Of a stretch of 53,399 nt of DNA, positions 17,831-26,376 are shown one piece after another. A model generated the notes under the pieces. That model made no database searches. It was not told the origin of the DNA and saw only the letters and a program-made list of their open reading frames with translations. Source of the stretch: Clostridium guangxiense (lineage in GTDB: Bacteria; Bacillota; Clostridia; Clostridiales; Clostridiaceae). Positions within the stretch are counted from its first letter, which is position 1. Every line of letters begins with the position of its first letter. The translations under genes and the position numbers were made by a program. The stretch is from NCBI RefSeq assembly GCF_021043395.1, contig NZ_JAJNKE010000029.1, positions 1 through 53,399 on the forward strand, written 5' to 3'.

Positions 17831-17853
17831 TATTAACGTTTACATTTAAATGT
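17831..17853. promoter_or_regulatory. cre/LacI-type operator at the head of the mannoside operon
   Basis: On the minus strand ATGTAAACGTTAATA (17831-17845) matches the CcpA cre consensus WTGNAANCGNWNNCW at all but one position. It could equally serve the LacI protein of this operon, since such operators are also CG-centred. It overlaps a 12-base perfect palindrome, ACATTTAAATGT, at 17842-17853. Confidence 0.5.
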
Positions 17854-18286
17854 TAAAACAGTTTTGCTTTAATTTCAATTGCATTTTACTTTAATTTTAA
17901 ATTTAAAATCAAATTCACCTATTTACCTATCTATTACACCTGTACGTCAGTAAAACACATATTGAATATTTATTCAATGCTCATACTTAACTTCAGAATC
18001 TTTTTTAAATATAAGAATGGCTATTCTGCTCACTTTTAAGCACTAATTCAGTTATTACTATTTACTTTATAAGTTACCATAGTATAATATATAAATAATC
18101 ATTAAAAGATTTTAAAAAAACACACACATTTATTTTATAGGGGAAAGTTTTTTATATATAGGATTAATGCCTCAACTAAAGCTATGCATGTCTCTAATTC
18201 CTTGAACATATCATTTTGAAACATGTATAACTTAAGTTTCCGCACGATAATCCTTAAATCAAACAATATTAAAAAGGGTGGTTAAA
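17854..18286. promoter_or_regulatory. Divergent intergenic region before aspartokinase
   Basis: About 430 bases between the mannoside operon and lysC-like gene. A TATAAT box at 18083-18088 faces the aspartokinase, though its -35 is poor, leaving a leader of about 190 bases. I looked for a lysine riboswitch or T-box here and could not recognise either. The leader contains no obvious terminator. Confidence 0.4.
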
Positions 18287-19603
18287 ATGAACAGGCTTAT
18301 AGTAACAAAATTTGGAGGTAGCTCTCTTGCAGACTCAAATCAATTTAAAAAAGTTAAATCAATAATAGAAGGTAATAGCAGCAGAAAATACGTTGTACCT
18401 TCAGCCCCAGGTAAAAGAAACAGTAAAGATTACAAAATTACTGATCTTTTATACCTTTGTCATGCTCATGTACAAAATGGAATACCTTTTGATGATGTAT
18501 TCAAGCTTATATCTCAAAGATATAAAGAAATTGTGAATGAGCTTAACATAGATGTAAACATAGATACATATCTTGAAAAAGTAAGAAAGGACATAGAAAA
18601 TGGTGCCTCCAGTGATTATGCTGCCAGCAGAGGAGAATATCTTAACGGTGTAGTACTTGCTAAATATTTAGGTGCCGAATTTATAGATGCAGCAACCGTA
18701 ATATTTTTTGATGCATCTGGCAATTTTGATGAAAACAAAACATATAAGAGCATAAGAGAAACTGTCTTAAAATATGACAAAGCAGTTATACCTGGCTTCT
18801 ACGGCTGTGATACAGATGGAAATATAAAAACTTTTTCTCGCGGTGGCTCAGACATAACAGGCTCAATTATTTCTTCAGCAATAGGTGCTGATCTATACGA
18901 AAACTGGACAGATGTTTCTGGCTTCTTAATGGCCGACCCTAGAATAGTAGAAAACCCTAAAACAATAGAAAAAGTAACTTACAAGGAGCTTAGAGAACTT
19001 TCTTATATGGGGGCCACTGTTTTGCACGAGGAAGCAATATTCCCAGTACGTGATGCTGGTATTCCTATAAATATAAAGAACACAAATAGGCCAGAAGATG
19101 TCGGTACTTTAATTGTCAATGATACTGAAGAACCTGCCCGCTTTGGAACTATAACAGGTATTGCAGGAAAAAAAGACTTTACTGTAATTGCAATAGAAAA
19201 AGCTCTTTTAAATTCAGAAATTGGATTCTGCAGAAGACTTCTTTCTATACTTGAAATGTATGGGATATCTTTCGAAAACATGCCTTCCGGTGTAGATTCT
19301 GTTTCACTTGTAATTGAGGACTCACAACTTAAAAACAAATGTGAAAAAGTAATAGACGAAATAAAAAGACAATGCAGTCCTGACTCAATAGAAGTACATC
19401 CTAATATGGCCCTGGTCGCCACAGTTGGGCGCGGTATGGCCAAAAGTACAGGAATAGCGTCAAAAATATTCTCTGCACTTTCGGGTGAAAAAGTAAATAT
19501 TAGAATGATAGATCAAGGCTCCAGCGAAATAAATGTGACCGTTGGTGTAGAAAATGCTGATTTTGAAAAAGCCGTAAGAGCTATCTACAATACTTTTAAC
19601 TAA
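18287..19603 (+). CDS. lysC: Aspartate kinase
   Basis: 438 residues from ATG 18287, chosen because AAAGGGTGG lies five to six bases upstream; a GTG nine bases earlier overlaps that site. The N-terminus VTKFGGSSLADSNQFKK is the nucleotide/aspartate-binding signature. Further landmarks are SRGEYLNGVVLA, FSRGGSDITGS and the C-terminal ACT pair containing GRGMAKSTGIASKIF and VNIRMIDQGSSEINVTVGV. It phosphorylates aspartate, the first step to lysine, threonine and methionine. The ACT domains imply feedback control by an end product. It is monocistronic, closed by a terminator at 19674. Whether it is the lysine- or threonine-sensitive isozyme cannot be told. Confidence 0.9.
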   Translation: MNRLIVTKFGGSSLADSNQFKKVKSIIEGNSSRKYVVPSAPGKRNSKDYKITDLLYLCHAHVQNGIPFDDVFKLISQRYKEIVNELNIDVNIDTYLEKVRKDIENGASSDYAASRGEYLNGVVLAKYLGAEFIDAATVIFFDASGNFDENKTYKSIRETVLKYDKAVIPGFYGCDTDGNIKTFSRGGSDITGSIISSAIGADLYENWTDVSGFLMADPRIVENPKTIEKVTYKELRELSYMGATVLHEEAIFPVRDAGIPINIKNTNRPEDVGTLIVNDTEEPARFGTITGIAGKKDFTVIAIEKALLNSEIGFCRRLLSILEMYGISFENMPSGVDSVSLVIEDSQLKNKCEKVIDEIKRQCSPDSIEVHPNMALVATVGRGMAKSTGIASKIFSALSGEKVNIRMIDQGSSEINVTVGVENADFEKAVRAIYNTFN

Positions 19604-19673
19604 TGCTTTGTTAAATAAATGCAAAAATCAACATTCTTTTAAAACATAGCCTTAAATAAAAATAAACTAACTT

Positions 19674-19723
19674 AAAGAGCCTGTATTAGCGATTTTTAAA
19701 ATCACTAATAGAGGCTCTTTTTT
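19674..19723 (+). terminator. Rho-independent terminator after aspartokinase
   Basis: AAAGAGCCT pairs with AGGCTCTTT, with an inner ATTAG.GATTTT / AAAATC.CTAAT stem, followed by six T. Confidence 0.85.
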
Positions 19724-19809
19724 AGGCAGCTTTTCTTGCAAACTTACCATATTAGATAAAGCCCCCCTTTGGATACGTTGATTTGTTATCATACTAATAT
19801 AAGTATTGT

Positions 19810-19838
19810 TTGATAACACACACCATAAATAGTATAAT
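19810..19838 (+). promoter_or_regulatory. Promoter of the butanediol dehydrogenase gene
   Basis: TTGATA (19810-19815), 17-base spacer, TATAAT (19833-19838). Expected start about 19845, immediately before a structured leader. Confidence 0.75.
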
Positions 19839-19846
19839 CTTCTTAT

Positions 19847-19939
19847 GCCAAATTTTTAACAAAAATGCGCCTTTTCCCGAGTTTTTGATCAAAAACTGCA
19901 TTTTTTGTTAAAAAGAAGGCTTACACTAATTTCTTAGTG
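19847..19939 (+). ncRNA. Structured 5' leader of the butanediol dehydrogenase mRNA
   Basis: Arms 19847-19868 and 19898-19920 pair over about 20 bases (GCC...TTTTTAACAAAAATGC with GCATTTTTTGTTAAAAA...GGC). The enclosed segment 19880-19897 is an 18-base perfect palindrome, AGTTTTTGATCAAAAACT. A third small hairpin, CACTAA / TTAGTG, follows at 19924-19939. All lie between the promoter and the ribosome binding site. It could be an attenuator, a protein-binding site or an unlisted regulatory RNA. The fold is read by eye. Confidence 0.5.
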
Positions 19940-19979
19940 CAACAACCCCATAAATTAAATTATGTAAGGAGGAAAATTT

Positions 19980-21053
19980 ATGAAAGCTGCTTTATGGTAT
20001 AAAAGAAAGGACGTAAGAATAGAAGAAACAAAAGAACCAACAGTTTCATCTGACATTGTAAAAATTAAGGTTAAATGGTGTGGAATATGCGGTTCAGACT
20101 TGCATGAGTATCTAGCTGGCCCTATATTGATTCCAGTAGAACATCCTCATCCTTTAAGCAAAACTACTGCTCCGGTTATATTAGGCCATGAATTTTCGGG
20201 TGAAGTAGTTGAAATAGGTGAAAATGTTAAAAACATAAAAGTCGGTGATAGAGTAGTCGGAGAGCCTATGGTAGTATGCGGCAAATGTCCAGCATGCCTA
20301 GAAGGGAAATACAATTTATGCTGGTCTGTTGGAGCATATGGAATTTGCGGCACTGGAGGAGGTTTTGCTGAATATGCCTCACTTCCAGAGAGATTCATAC
20401 ATAAAATTCCAGATGAGCTTTCCTTTGATAAAGCTGCATTAGTAGAACCAATCACAGTAGGAATGCATTCTATAGCTAGAGCAAACTTTAAAATTGGAGA
20501 AACTGCCTTAGTCTTAGGTGCCGGTCCTATAGGTCTTGGTACAATAGAATGCCTTAAAGCCGCTGGTGCAAGCTTCGTAGCCTGTCTTCAAAGAAAATCC
20601 ATAAGACAAGAATATGCTAAAAATGCTGGTGCTGATATAATCTTAGATCCAAATGAAGTTGATATCCCTTCTACAATTAAAAAATTAACTGGAGGTAAAG
20701 GCGTTGATGCTGTTTTTGAAACAACTGGTGCCGAATCATGCTTTTTAGCAGGATTAAACAGTTTAAAATCTGACGGAACATTAGTAGTAACAAGCGTCTG
20801 GGAAAATGATATTAAATTCAATCCTAATTTGCTAGTATTTACTGAGAAAAAAATTGTTGGAACTATGGGATATAGAAATAACTATCCTTCAACAATTTCA
20901 CTTATGGGTAACGGAAAAATAAAAGCTAATGGATGGATTACTAAAAAAATTCACCTAGATGATCTTGTAAAAGAAGGGTTTGAAATATTAGCTGGCGCAG
21001 AAAAAAAGAAGCATATAAAAATATTAGTCACTCCTGATAAAAACTTGTTATAA
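19980..21053 (+). CDS. bdh: 2,3-butanediol dehydrogenase (zinc-dependent MDR family)
   Basis: 357 residues, medium-chain dehydrogenase. The catalytic zinc site is WCGICGSDLHEYL with His in LGHEFSGEVVEIG. The structural zinc loop has CGKCPACLEGKYNLC (four Cys). The Rossmann motif is VLGAGPIGLGTIECLKAAG. The overall pattern, including HPLSKTTAPVILGHE and ALVEPITVGMHS, is that of (R,R)-butanediol/acetoin dehydrogenases. It would reduce acetoin to 2,3-butanediol with NAD(P)H in the cytoplasm, disposing of reducing power. AAGGAGG lies eight bases before the ATG. It is a single-gene unit behind an unusual structured leader. Confidence 0.85.
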   Translation: MKAALWYKRKDVRIEETKEPTVSSDIVKIKVKWCGICGSDLHEYLAGPILIPVEHPHPLSKTTAPVILGHEFSGEVVEIGENVKNIKVGDRVVGEPMVVCGKCPACLEGKYNLCWSVGAYGICGTGGGFAEYASLPERFIHKIPDELSFDKAALVEPITVGMHSIARANFKIGETALVLGAGPIGLGTIECLKAAGASFVACLQRKSIRQEYAKNAGADIILDPNEVDIPSTIKKLTGGKGVDAVFETTGAESCFLAGLNSLKSDGTLVVTSVWENDIKFNPNLLVFTEKKIVGTMGYRNNYPSTISLMGNGKIKANGWITKKIHLDDLVKEGFEILAGAEKKKHIKILVTPDKNLL

Positions 21054-21180
21054 ATTTTCATAAACTGACGTTATTTGTTTTTATTTATCATTTTTTATTT
21101 CTTTAGGAAGGATTTTGTATTTTTGCGCAGAATTATAGTTATGTATAAAAATATACTTAAGTGTAAAGGAGATATATGAG

Positions 21181-21606
21181 ATGAGTAATAATGTAATTGA
21201 AAATGTTAATGGTTCTAGTGTAATCAAAGATAAGGAAGGTAAGTACGAACTTAAAGCAGATCCTATAAAAAACAGATTGTATCAGACAACGATCGGGCTA
21301 TGGAAGGAAGCAGATATTGAAAGATTTACAGAAGATGTAATGGATAAAATGATTCCAGTGTTCAAGGGGCATAAATGGGCATGTATAACAGATTTAAGAC
21401 AATTTAAAGCATCTGCAATTTCAGAAAAAATGAATAACCTTTTAGAAAATTGTAAAAGTAAAGGTTTTTTTGGAGGCGCTATAATAGTTGATAGTGCTGT
21501 TGTTAAGATGCAGTTAAATATGGCTTCTAAAAAATCTGGACTTGCTCAAAAAGCTTTTACAGATACTAAAGAATGCGAAGAATGGTTAAATTCACAAGGA
21601 TACTAA
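21181..21606 (+). CDS. Unknown 141-residue protein, STAS/SpoIIAA-like appearance
   Basis: 141 residues, no signal or membrane segment. The pattern of alternating strands and helices (RLYQTTIGLWKEADIERFTED, then HKWACITDLRQFKASAI, then GFFGGAIIVDSAVVKMQLN, then a C-terminal CEEWLNSQGY) resembles SpoIIAA-like/STAS proteins that act as small signalling or scaffold modules. I do not recognise a named family. AAAGGAG lies nine bases before the ATG. It is followed after about 30 bases by the ketosynthase-like gene, so the two probably form one operon. Confidence 0.65.
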   Translation: MSNNVIENVNGSSVIKDKEGKYELKADPIKNRLYQTTIGLWKEADIERFTEDVMDKMIPVFKGHKWACITDLRQFKASAISEKMNNLLENCKSKGFFGGAIIVDSAVVKMQLNMASKKSGLAQKAFTDTKECEEWLNSQGY

Positions 21607-21636
21607 AAGCTAAAATTTAAAAGAGCTGGTGATTAA

Positions 21637-22644
21637 ATGTTTAGAAATACTTTAATTAAAGGTATCGAAACTTATCTTCCTGGAAATAAAATAGGAAACG
21701 AAAAATATATAGAGCATTTTGATAAGCAAGATATCGATATTAGAAATCTTTTAGCCTCAATAAATAGAAAATATAGATACAAAGCTTCCAATGATGAAAA
21801 TGTGATTACAATGGGAACTAAAGCGTCTTTAGAAGCACTTAAAAATTTTAATGTAAAAGCTGAAGATATAGACATTATAATATTTGCTTCTAATACTCCA
21901 GAGTATTTAACTCCATCTAATGCTATAAAAATACATCACGCAGTAGGAGCAAAAAATGATGCATTAGCTTTTGATATTAATGCTGATTGCATGGGTGCTG
22001 TACTTGCTATAAACTTAGCAAGTACACTTTTAAAAGGAAATCCAAAATATAAGAAAGCTTTAGTTGTTGCAAGTACACTAATGAGTGCTTTTTCTAGACA
22101 AGATGATGCTCTTTCATATGCCACTATGAGCGATGCTGCTGTATCTATTCTTCTAGAAGCTAAAGAAGAAGACTTTGAAAGAGGCATATTATCTACGGAA
22201 TGCCAAACTGATTCTAGATTTCATGATGCTACTCAAAACCCAATACATGGATTTTCAAGTTACTGGAGATCAGCTTCAACAGATAAAGAAGAAGGCAAAT
22301 TAAAATCATATCCTTTTGATACATCTGAATATCCAACTATATGGGCAAGCATGATAAAGAATACTATTGCAAATACAAAATATAAAATAGCTGATGTTAA
22401 ATTCTTTATCATGTCACAGTTTGTTGAAAAAATGATAGTAGATACTTTAGAAAAGCTAAATGTTGAAGATTACAAAAATAAGTATAACTTCCTTACTCCT
22501 GAAATAGGATATACAGGTTTATGCTGTGAGATGTTCGCATTAAAAGACGCTCTTGATAAGAAACTTATTAATGAAGGTGATCTCATAGTATTTGGAGGAA
22601 CCGGAATAGGCAGTAGCAATATGATGATGTCCTATAAGCTATAA
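21637..22644 (+). CDS. Ketoacyl-ACP synthase III-like protein lacking the canonical His and Asn
   Basis: 335 residues, thiolase fold of the FabH/HMG-CoA synthase group. The N-terminal segment GIETYLPGNKIGNEKYIE is typical, and the acyl-accepting Cys118 lies in DINADCMGAVLAINLA. Where FabH has HQAN, this protein has MSQFVEKM; where FabH has GNTS, it has GYTG in TPEIGYTGLCCE. The decarboxylating His and Asn are thus both replaced. Relatives with such losses catalyse acyl transfer or ester/amide-type condensation rather than malonyl decarboxylation. It is unlikely to be the housekeeping FabH and is not near other fatty acid genes. A bidirectional terminator follows. Confidence 0.75.
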   Translation: MFRNTLIKGIETYLPGNKIGNEKYIEHFDKQDIDIRNLLASINRKYRYKASNDENVITMGTKASLEALKNFNVKAEDIDIIIFASNTPEYLTPSNAIKIHHAVGAKNDALAFDINADCMGAVLAINLASTLLKGNPKYKKALVVASTLMSAFSRQDDALSYATMSDAAVSILLEAKEEDFERGILSTECQTDSRFHDATQNPIHGFSSYWRSASTDKEEGKLKSYPFDTSEYPTIWASMIKNTIANTKYKIADVKFFIMSQFVEKMIVDTLEKLNVEDYKNKYNFLTPEIGYTGLCCEMFALKDALDKKLINEGDLIVFGGTGIGSSNMMMSYKL

Positions 22645-22667
22645 GACATATTTAACTTCACAATATT

Positions 22668-22722
22668 AAGAAAATAGGGTAAATACTTTTATTTTGTCAT
22701 AGAAGTATTTACCCTATTTTTT
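22668..22722. terminator. Bidirectional terminator between convergent operons
   Basis: AAAATAGGGTAAATACTT pairs with AAGTATTTACCCTATTTT around a short loop; runs of A and T flank both sides. It closes the ketosynthase-like gene on the plus strand and the thiamine-enzyme gene on the minus strand. Confidence 0.88.
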
Positions 22723-24352
22723 ATTCGTTCTTTAAAGACTTTAATCTATCCATTATAGGCGCTGGTTCAGTTCCATCAGTTATTAGTTCAATAACACAAG
22801 GGCCATCTAAATTAGCAGTGAATTCTTTAATATTAGATATATCTTTTATATCACTTATGCTCATAGCTTTTACACCAGCCGCTTTCATAAATTCAGATAT
22901 AGAAATTCTTTGTTGTTTAAATACCTCAAGACCTCTTCCATATAAAAACTTGTGTCCATGTTCTACATAGGCAAGCATTGAATTATTTATTATGAAATAT
23001 ATAATTGGAAGCTTATATTCTTTAGCTGTTAAAATCTCCATACCATTCATAAAGAAGGATCCATCACCTGAAAATACTGCAACAGTTCTCCTTTTATTTT
23101 GGGATAAATAAGCGCCAATGGCACCAGCAATGCTTGATCCCATAGCAGCATAGTTAAGATTAACTTCAAAATCTCCTTCTGCTGGTACATTTAAATATTT
23201 GAACACAAAATTCATAAATTCGCCTAAGTCAGAAAGATACATAGTATCATCTGGCAGTAAGCCTGTAATTTGATCTAAAAATAATCTTAAAGATAAACCT
23301 GTATGATTGTTTACATATGGAGAATTTAATTCAGGTCTTTTTATATTAAGTTGATTCTTTGAATCCGTACCTTTTATTAATTCCGGTAAAACACATCTTA
23401 AATCTCCATTAATTTTTATATCTTCGTCGAATACCTTTCCTAATTCCTTTGAATCCCAATCTACATGAATTACCTTCTTACCTTTTACAAGTTCCTCATT
23501 AAAATTACAAGTAGAAGCTTCTCCAAGGCTTGTACCTAAAATTAAAAGACATTCTATTTCCTTTGAATATGCTAAATTTGAAGCCGCATCAGTACTAGAA
23601 TATCCAAAGTTTCCATAATTAAGCGCAAAATCTGAAGACACGATTCCTTTACCTTCAGGAGTTGTTACAATTGGCCAATTAAGATGACTACTTAATTCCT
23701 TAACTTCATTTTTTACCTTTCTGCATCCATTTCCAACCATTACAATACCAGATTTGCAATTATTAATTACTGAAATGGCATCCTTCACAGCTGCAGCATC
23801 GTAATGTAGAACTTTTTTATAGTTATTTATAAATTCCCATTTAAAATCATCCTTACATTCTAACAGTTGGACATCCAATGGAATTGAAACATGAACAGGA
23901 CCATATGGTGGTGTTAATGCTATTTCTATAGCCTTTTTTACGGCACTAATTACCTGTGTTTCATCAACTACAGTTTTACTATATTTCGTGATAGGCTTTA
24001 GTATATCTTCGGTATTTAATTCCTGTAAAGCACCTTTACCTATTTGCCACCTATTAACATACCCAGAAATAACAAGCACAGGAGCCTTTGCTCTATTCGC
24101 ATCTGCAATACCGTTTATCATATTATTTATTCCTACGGCTCCAGCCACAATACAAACACCTAAATTTCCAGATATACTCGAGTATCTTGCAGCCATATAT
24201 GCAGCTCCGCCTTCGTTCTTAGCAACAATTGGTTTTATATCTTCATCATTCATTGCATCGTAGAGTGGACTCACAGTTCCAGCTGGTAGTCCAAAAATAT
24301 ATTTGACATCAAGCATCTTCAAATATTTTAAAATCGCATCAGATATTCTCAA
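22721..24352 (-). CDS. Thiamine diphosphate-dependent enzyme of the acetolactate synthase / decarboxylase superfamily
   Basis: 543 residues with the three-domain POX/ALS layout. The N-terminal PYR domain holds the conserved Glu in KNEGGAAYMAARYSS. A central Rossmann-like domain (about 190-320) follows, and the C-terminal PP domain has GDGSFFMNGMEIL...FIINN, which binds Mg and diphosphate. Family reactions decarboxylate a 2-oxo acid and may condense the product with an aldehyde or second keto acid to give acetolactate or an acyloin. No small regulatory subunit gene is adjacent, and no ilv genes are nearby, so valine biosynthesis is unlikely. It is the last of three genes after a chemoreceptor and a GAF protein. 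Confidence 0.82.
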   Translation of the reverse strand: MRISDAILKYLKMLDVKYIFGLPAGTVSPLYDAMNDEDIKPIVAKNEGGAAYMAARYSSISGNLGVCIVAGAVGINNMINGIADANRAKAPVLVISGYVNRWQIGKGALQELNTEDILKPITKYSKTVVDETQVISAVKKAIEIALTPPYGPVHVSIPLDVQLLECKDDFKWEFINNYKKVLHYDAAAVKDAISVINNCKSGIVMVGNGCRKVKNEVKELSSHLNWPIVTTPEGKGIVSSDFALNYGNFGYSSTDAASNLAYSKEIECLLILGTSLGEASTCNFNEELVKGKKVIHVDWDSKELGKVFDEDIKINGDLRCVLPELIKGTDSKNQLNIKRPELNSPYVNNHTGLSLRLFLDQITGLLPDDTMYLSDLGEFMNFVFKYLNVPAEGDFEVNLNYAAMGSSIAGAIGAYLSQNKRRTVAVFSGDGSFFMNGMEILTAKEYKLPIIYFIINNSMLAYVEHGHKFLYGRGLEVFKQQRISISEFMKAAGVKAMSISDIKDISNIKEFTANLDGPCVIELITDGTEPAPIMDRLKSLKNE

Positions 24353-24368
24353 AATAATACATCTCCCA

Positions 24369-24806
24369 TTATATTAAGTCTTCATAATTCTTTACTAATT
24401 CTAAACATTTATTTATTTGTTCATCAGAAAAATTATGAAGTTTATTAATTGAAACAATACATACTATTCCCTTTATTTGAGCTTTACTTTTGTCATGTAC
24501 AGGTACAATTAATATACTATCTACACCGAAAAAGAAAAAAGCTTCAGAAGATCTCTTATCTTCTTTCGTATTATCAATATGTATATATTTAGCACCATTA
24601 ATTATCTGTCTTAGAACCAGTGTTTTATCAATATAAACCGGATTTTCAGCATGTCCTTTTTTCCACTTATCAATTCCTAACACATCTGTATTAGTCTTAT
24701 GCACTGGATTTAACCTTCCATTTCTTATCTCATGATAAGCTATATCAGTCAATTGTGTAACCTTTCCTATTTTATCAAACAAATCATTAAGTACATCATA
24801 GCTCAT
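24369..24806 (-). CDS. GAF-domain protein
   Basis: 145 residues from the ATG at 24806, chosen for GGAGGG upstream. A single GAF-like domain fills the protein: IINGAKYIHIDNTKEDKRSSEAFFFFG fits strand-helix elements (here FFFFGVDSILIVPVHDKS and IKGIVCIVSINKLHNFSD). GAF domains bind small ligands or cofactors and usually sit within larger signalling proteins; a stand-alone one next to a chemoreceptor may be its detached sensor. It lies between the chemoreceptor and the thiamine enzyme with gaps of 24 and 16 bases. Confidence 0.75.
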   Translation of the reverse strand: MSYDVLNDLFDKIGKVTQLTDIAYHEIRNGRLNPVHKTNTDVLGIDKWKKGHAENPVYIDKTLVLRQIINGAKYIHIDNTKEDKRSSEAFFFFGVDSILIVPVHDKSKAQIKGIVCIVSINKLHNFSDEQINKCLELVKNYEDLI

Positions 24807-24830
24807 ATTTCTTCCCTCCAAGTATTTAAA

Positions 24831-25919
24831 TTATTTTTCTAGATTACTTTTTAACTTATTTGAATTATCAACAATATATTGTGAAAGTTCATTTATTTCT
24901 TTAATTCCAGAAGCTAGTTCATCTACGTTTTCTTTAATTGTTTCAATACCAGCTGTTACCTCCTGCATTCCAGAAGATTCCTGCATAGTTGTAGAAGCTA
25001 TTTCTGAAATATTTTCATTTAATTCATCCATGTATTTTGCTATACCTTTACTTGATTCATTTTGTAACTTAGTACTTTCAGTGATAGAATTAGAATATTC
25101 ATAAGTTTTATTTACTACCTCTATTATATTTTCTATAGATGTTCCACTTGCATCTACTAAATTTATTCCTGATTTAAGTTCTGAGAGTCCCTCTCTTGAT
25201 TTATCTACAGCTTCATTAATTCTATTTTGTATATCTATGATTAATTTGCTTATTCCGTCAGTTGCACTTTTACTTTTATCTGACAATTCTTTTATCGATT
25301 TAGCTACTACTGCGAATCCCTTACCATATTCACCTGCTCTAGCAGCTTCTATACTGGCATTTAATCCAAGCATATTAGTTTGGTTTGTTATGCCATTTAT
25401 CATATATACAATCTTGCCTATCTCTTCTGTAGCCTGACCTAAAGCTGTCATATAATCCACTAAGTCACTTATTTTTGTAGATACATTATTCATTGCATTT
25501 ATAGCATTCGTTACTACTTTTTTTCCATCCTCGGCAGCACTCTGAGCTTTTTGAGACTCATTTGTCATATTTCCTGAAGCGGCTGCAACTTCTTCAATTG
25601 ATTCAACAAGTACCTCAACAGAATTTTTTACACTGGTCACAAATTCAGACGATTTTTCTGTATTTTGAGAAGTTTGCTGAACACCACTAGATATCTGTTG
25701 AAGTGCAGCAGAAAATTGTTCTATATTTGCTGCTTGGCTATCGCTAAATTCAGATAACTGAGATAGAGCGGCTGATATTTCTTGTCCATAATCATCCAAA
25801 TTACTACAAAGTTCAGCATTCACCTCACTATTAGTATTTTTTTGAATACTCTTCTTGACCTCTTCATTCCTATGTTCTGATTTGGCATTTTTTCTTTTGA
25901 TTCTCTCAAAAATTTTCAA
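24831..25919 (-). CDS. Soluble methyl-accepting chemotaxis-type signalling protein
   Basis: 362 residues without transmembrane helices or a recognisable sensor domain; after a basic N-terminus almost the whole protein is coiled coil. The hairpin tip is canonical: ITNQTNMLGLNASIEAARAG followed by GKGFAVVAKSIKELSDKS, the contact site for CheA and CheW. Being cytoplasmic, it must receive input from a partner or the cell interior. It is the first gene of an operon with the GAF protein, which could provide that input, and a thiamine enzyme. The CheA/CheW genes are not in the window. Confidence 0.85.
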   Translation of the reverse strand: MKIFERIKRKNAKSEHRNEEVKKSIQKNTNSEVNAELCSNLDDYGQEISAALSQLSEFSDSQAANIEQFSAALQQISSGVQQTSQNTEKSSEFVTSVKNSVEVLVESIEEVAAASGNMTNESQKAQSAAEDGKKVVTNAINAMNNVSTKISDLVDYMTALGQATEEIGKIVYMINGITNQTNMLGLNASIEAARAGEYGKGFAVVAKSIKELSDKSKSATDGISKLIIDIQNRINEAVDKSREGLSELKSGINLVDASGTSIENIIEVVNKTYEYSNSITESTKLQNESSKGIAKYMDELNENISEIASTTMQESSGMQEVTAGIETIKENVDELASGIKEINELSQYIVDNSNKLKSNLEK

Positions 25920-26375
25920 ATTTCTTCCCCCTAATTTTTATTTATAAATTTAATACAAAGTTATATAAAATCCAGATGAGCCCTATGTAAAACTAAGCAA
26001 TTTTACAAAGTGATACCACTAAAGATTCCTTTGATATAAATCTACTAACTTTTCACTCTTAGTTCTCTTCTAGAATAATGACTCTATCCCCTTGTTTTTC
26101 GGTAAATTTCTTTTATTAATTAGGATAAAAACTCAAAATACTGTAAATAACGACAATAGCTTTTTAAAAAATATATAAAAATATACAAGAATATATATTT
26201 ATAGGATTTATTTAACATTGTATATAATATTAGTACCAAATTTTTATAATAAAATCAATACTTAATTAAACAATACATAAAAATTCATAAAAGTTTTATA
26301 AACCTTAAGCATAAAATATTGCATTATCTAGTATCCTCTTTACTTTTTCTACAAAATTTATATTTCAAAAAGCAA
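25920..26375. other. AT-rich intergenic region upstream of the chemoreceptor operon
   Basis: About 450 bases without a coding frame on either strand that I would support. It must hold the chemoreceptor operon promoter on the minus strand, but no clear -35/-10 pair stands out. Tracts such as TATATAAAAATATAC near 26168 are probably just composition. Confidence 0.5.
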
Positions 26376-26376
26376 T

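Noticed and set aside
17940-18280. Lysine riboswitch or T-box before aspartokinase
   Set aside because: The leader is long enough, but no conserved lysine-box motifs, T-box sequence or terminator/antiterminator pair could be recognised.
19003-19443. 146-codon frame antisense to aspartokinase
   Set aside because: Lies wholly within a well-supported gene and has no ribosome binding site or family resemblance.
19800-19925. Classic Rex operator before bdh
   Set aside because: TTAACAAA and TTTGTTAA occur, but about 45 bases apart and as stem arms, not as the compact palindrome Rex needs.
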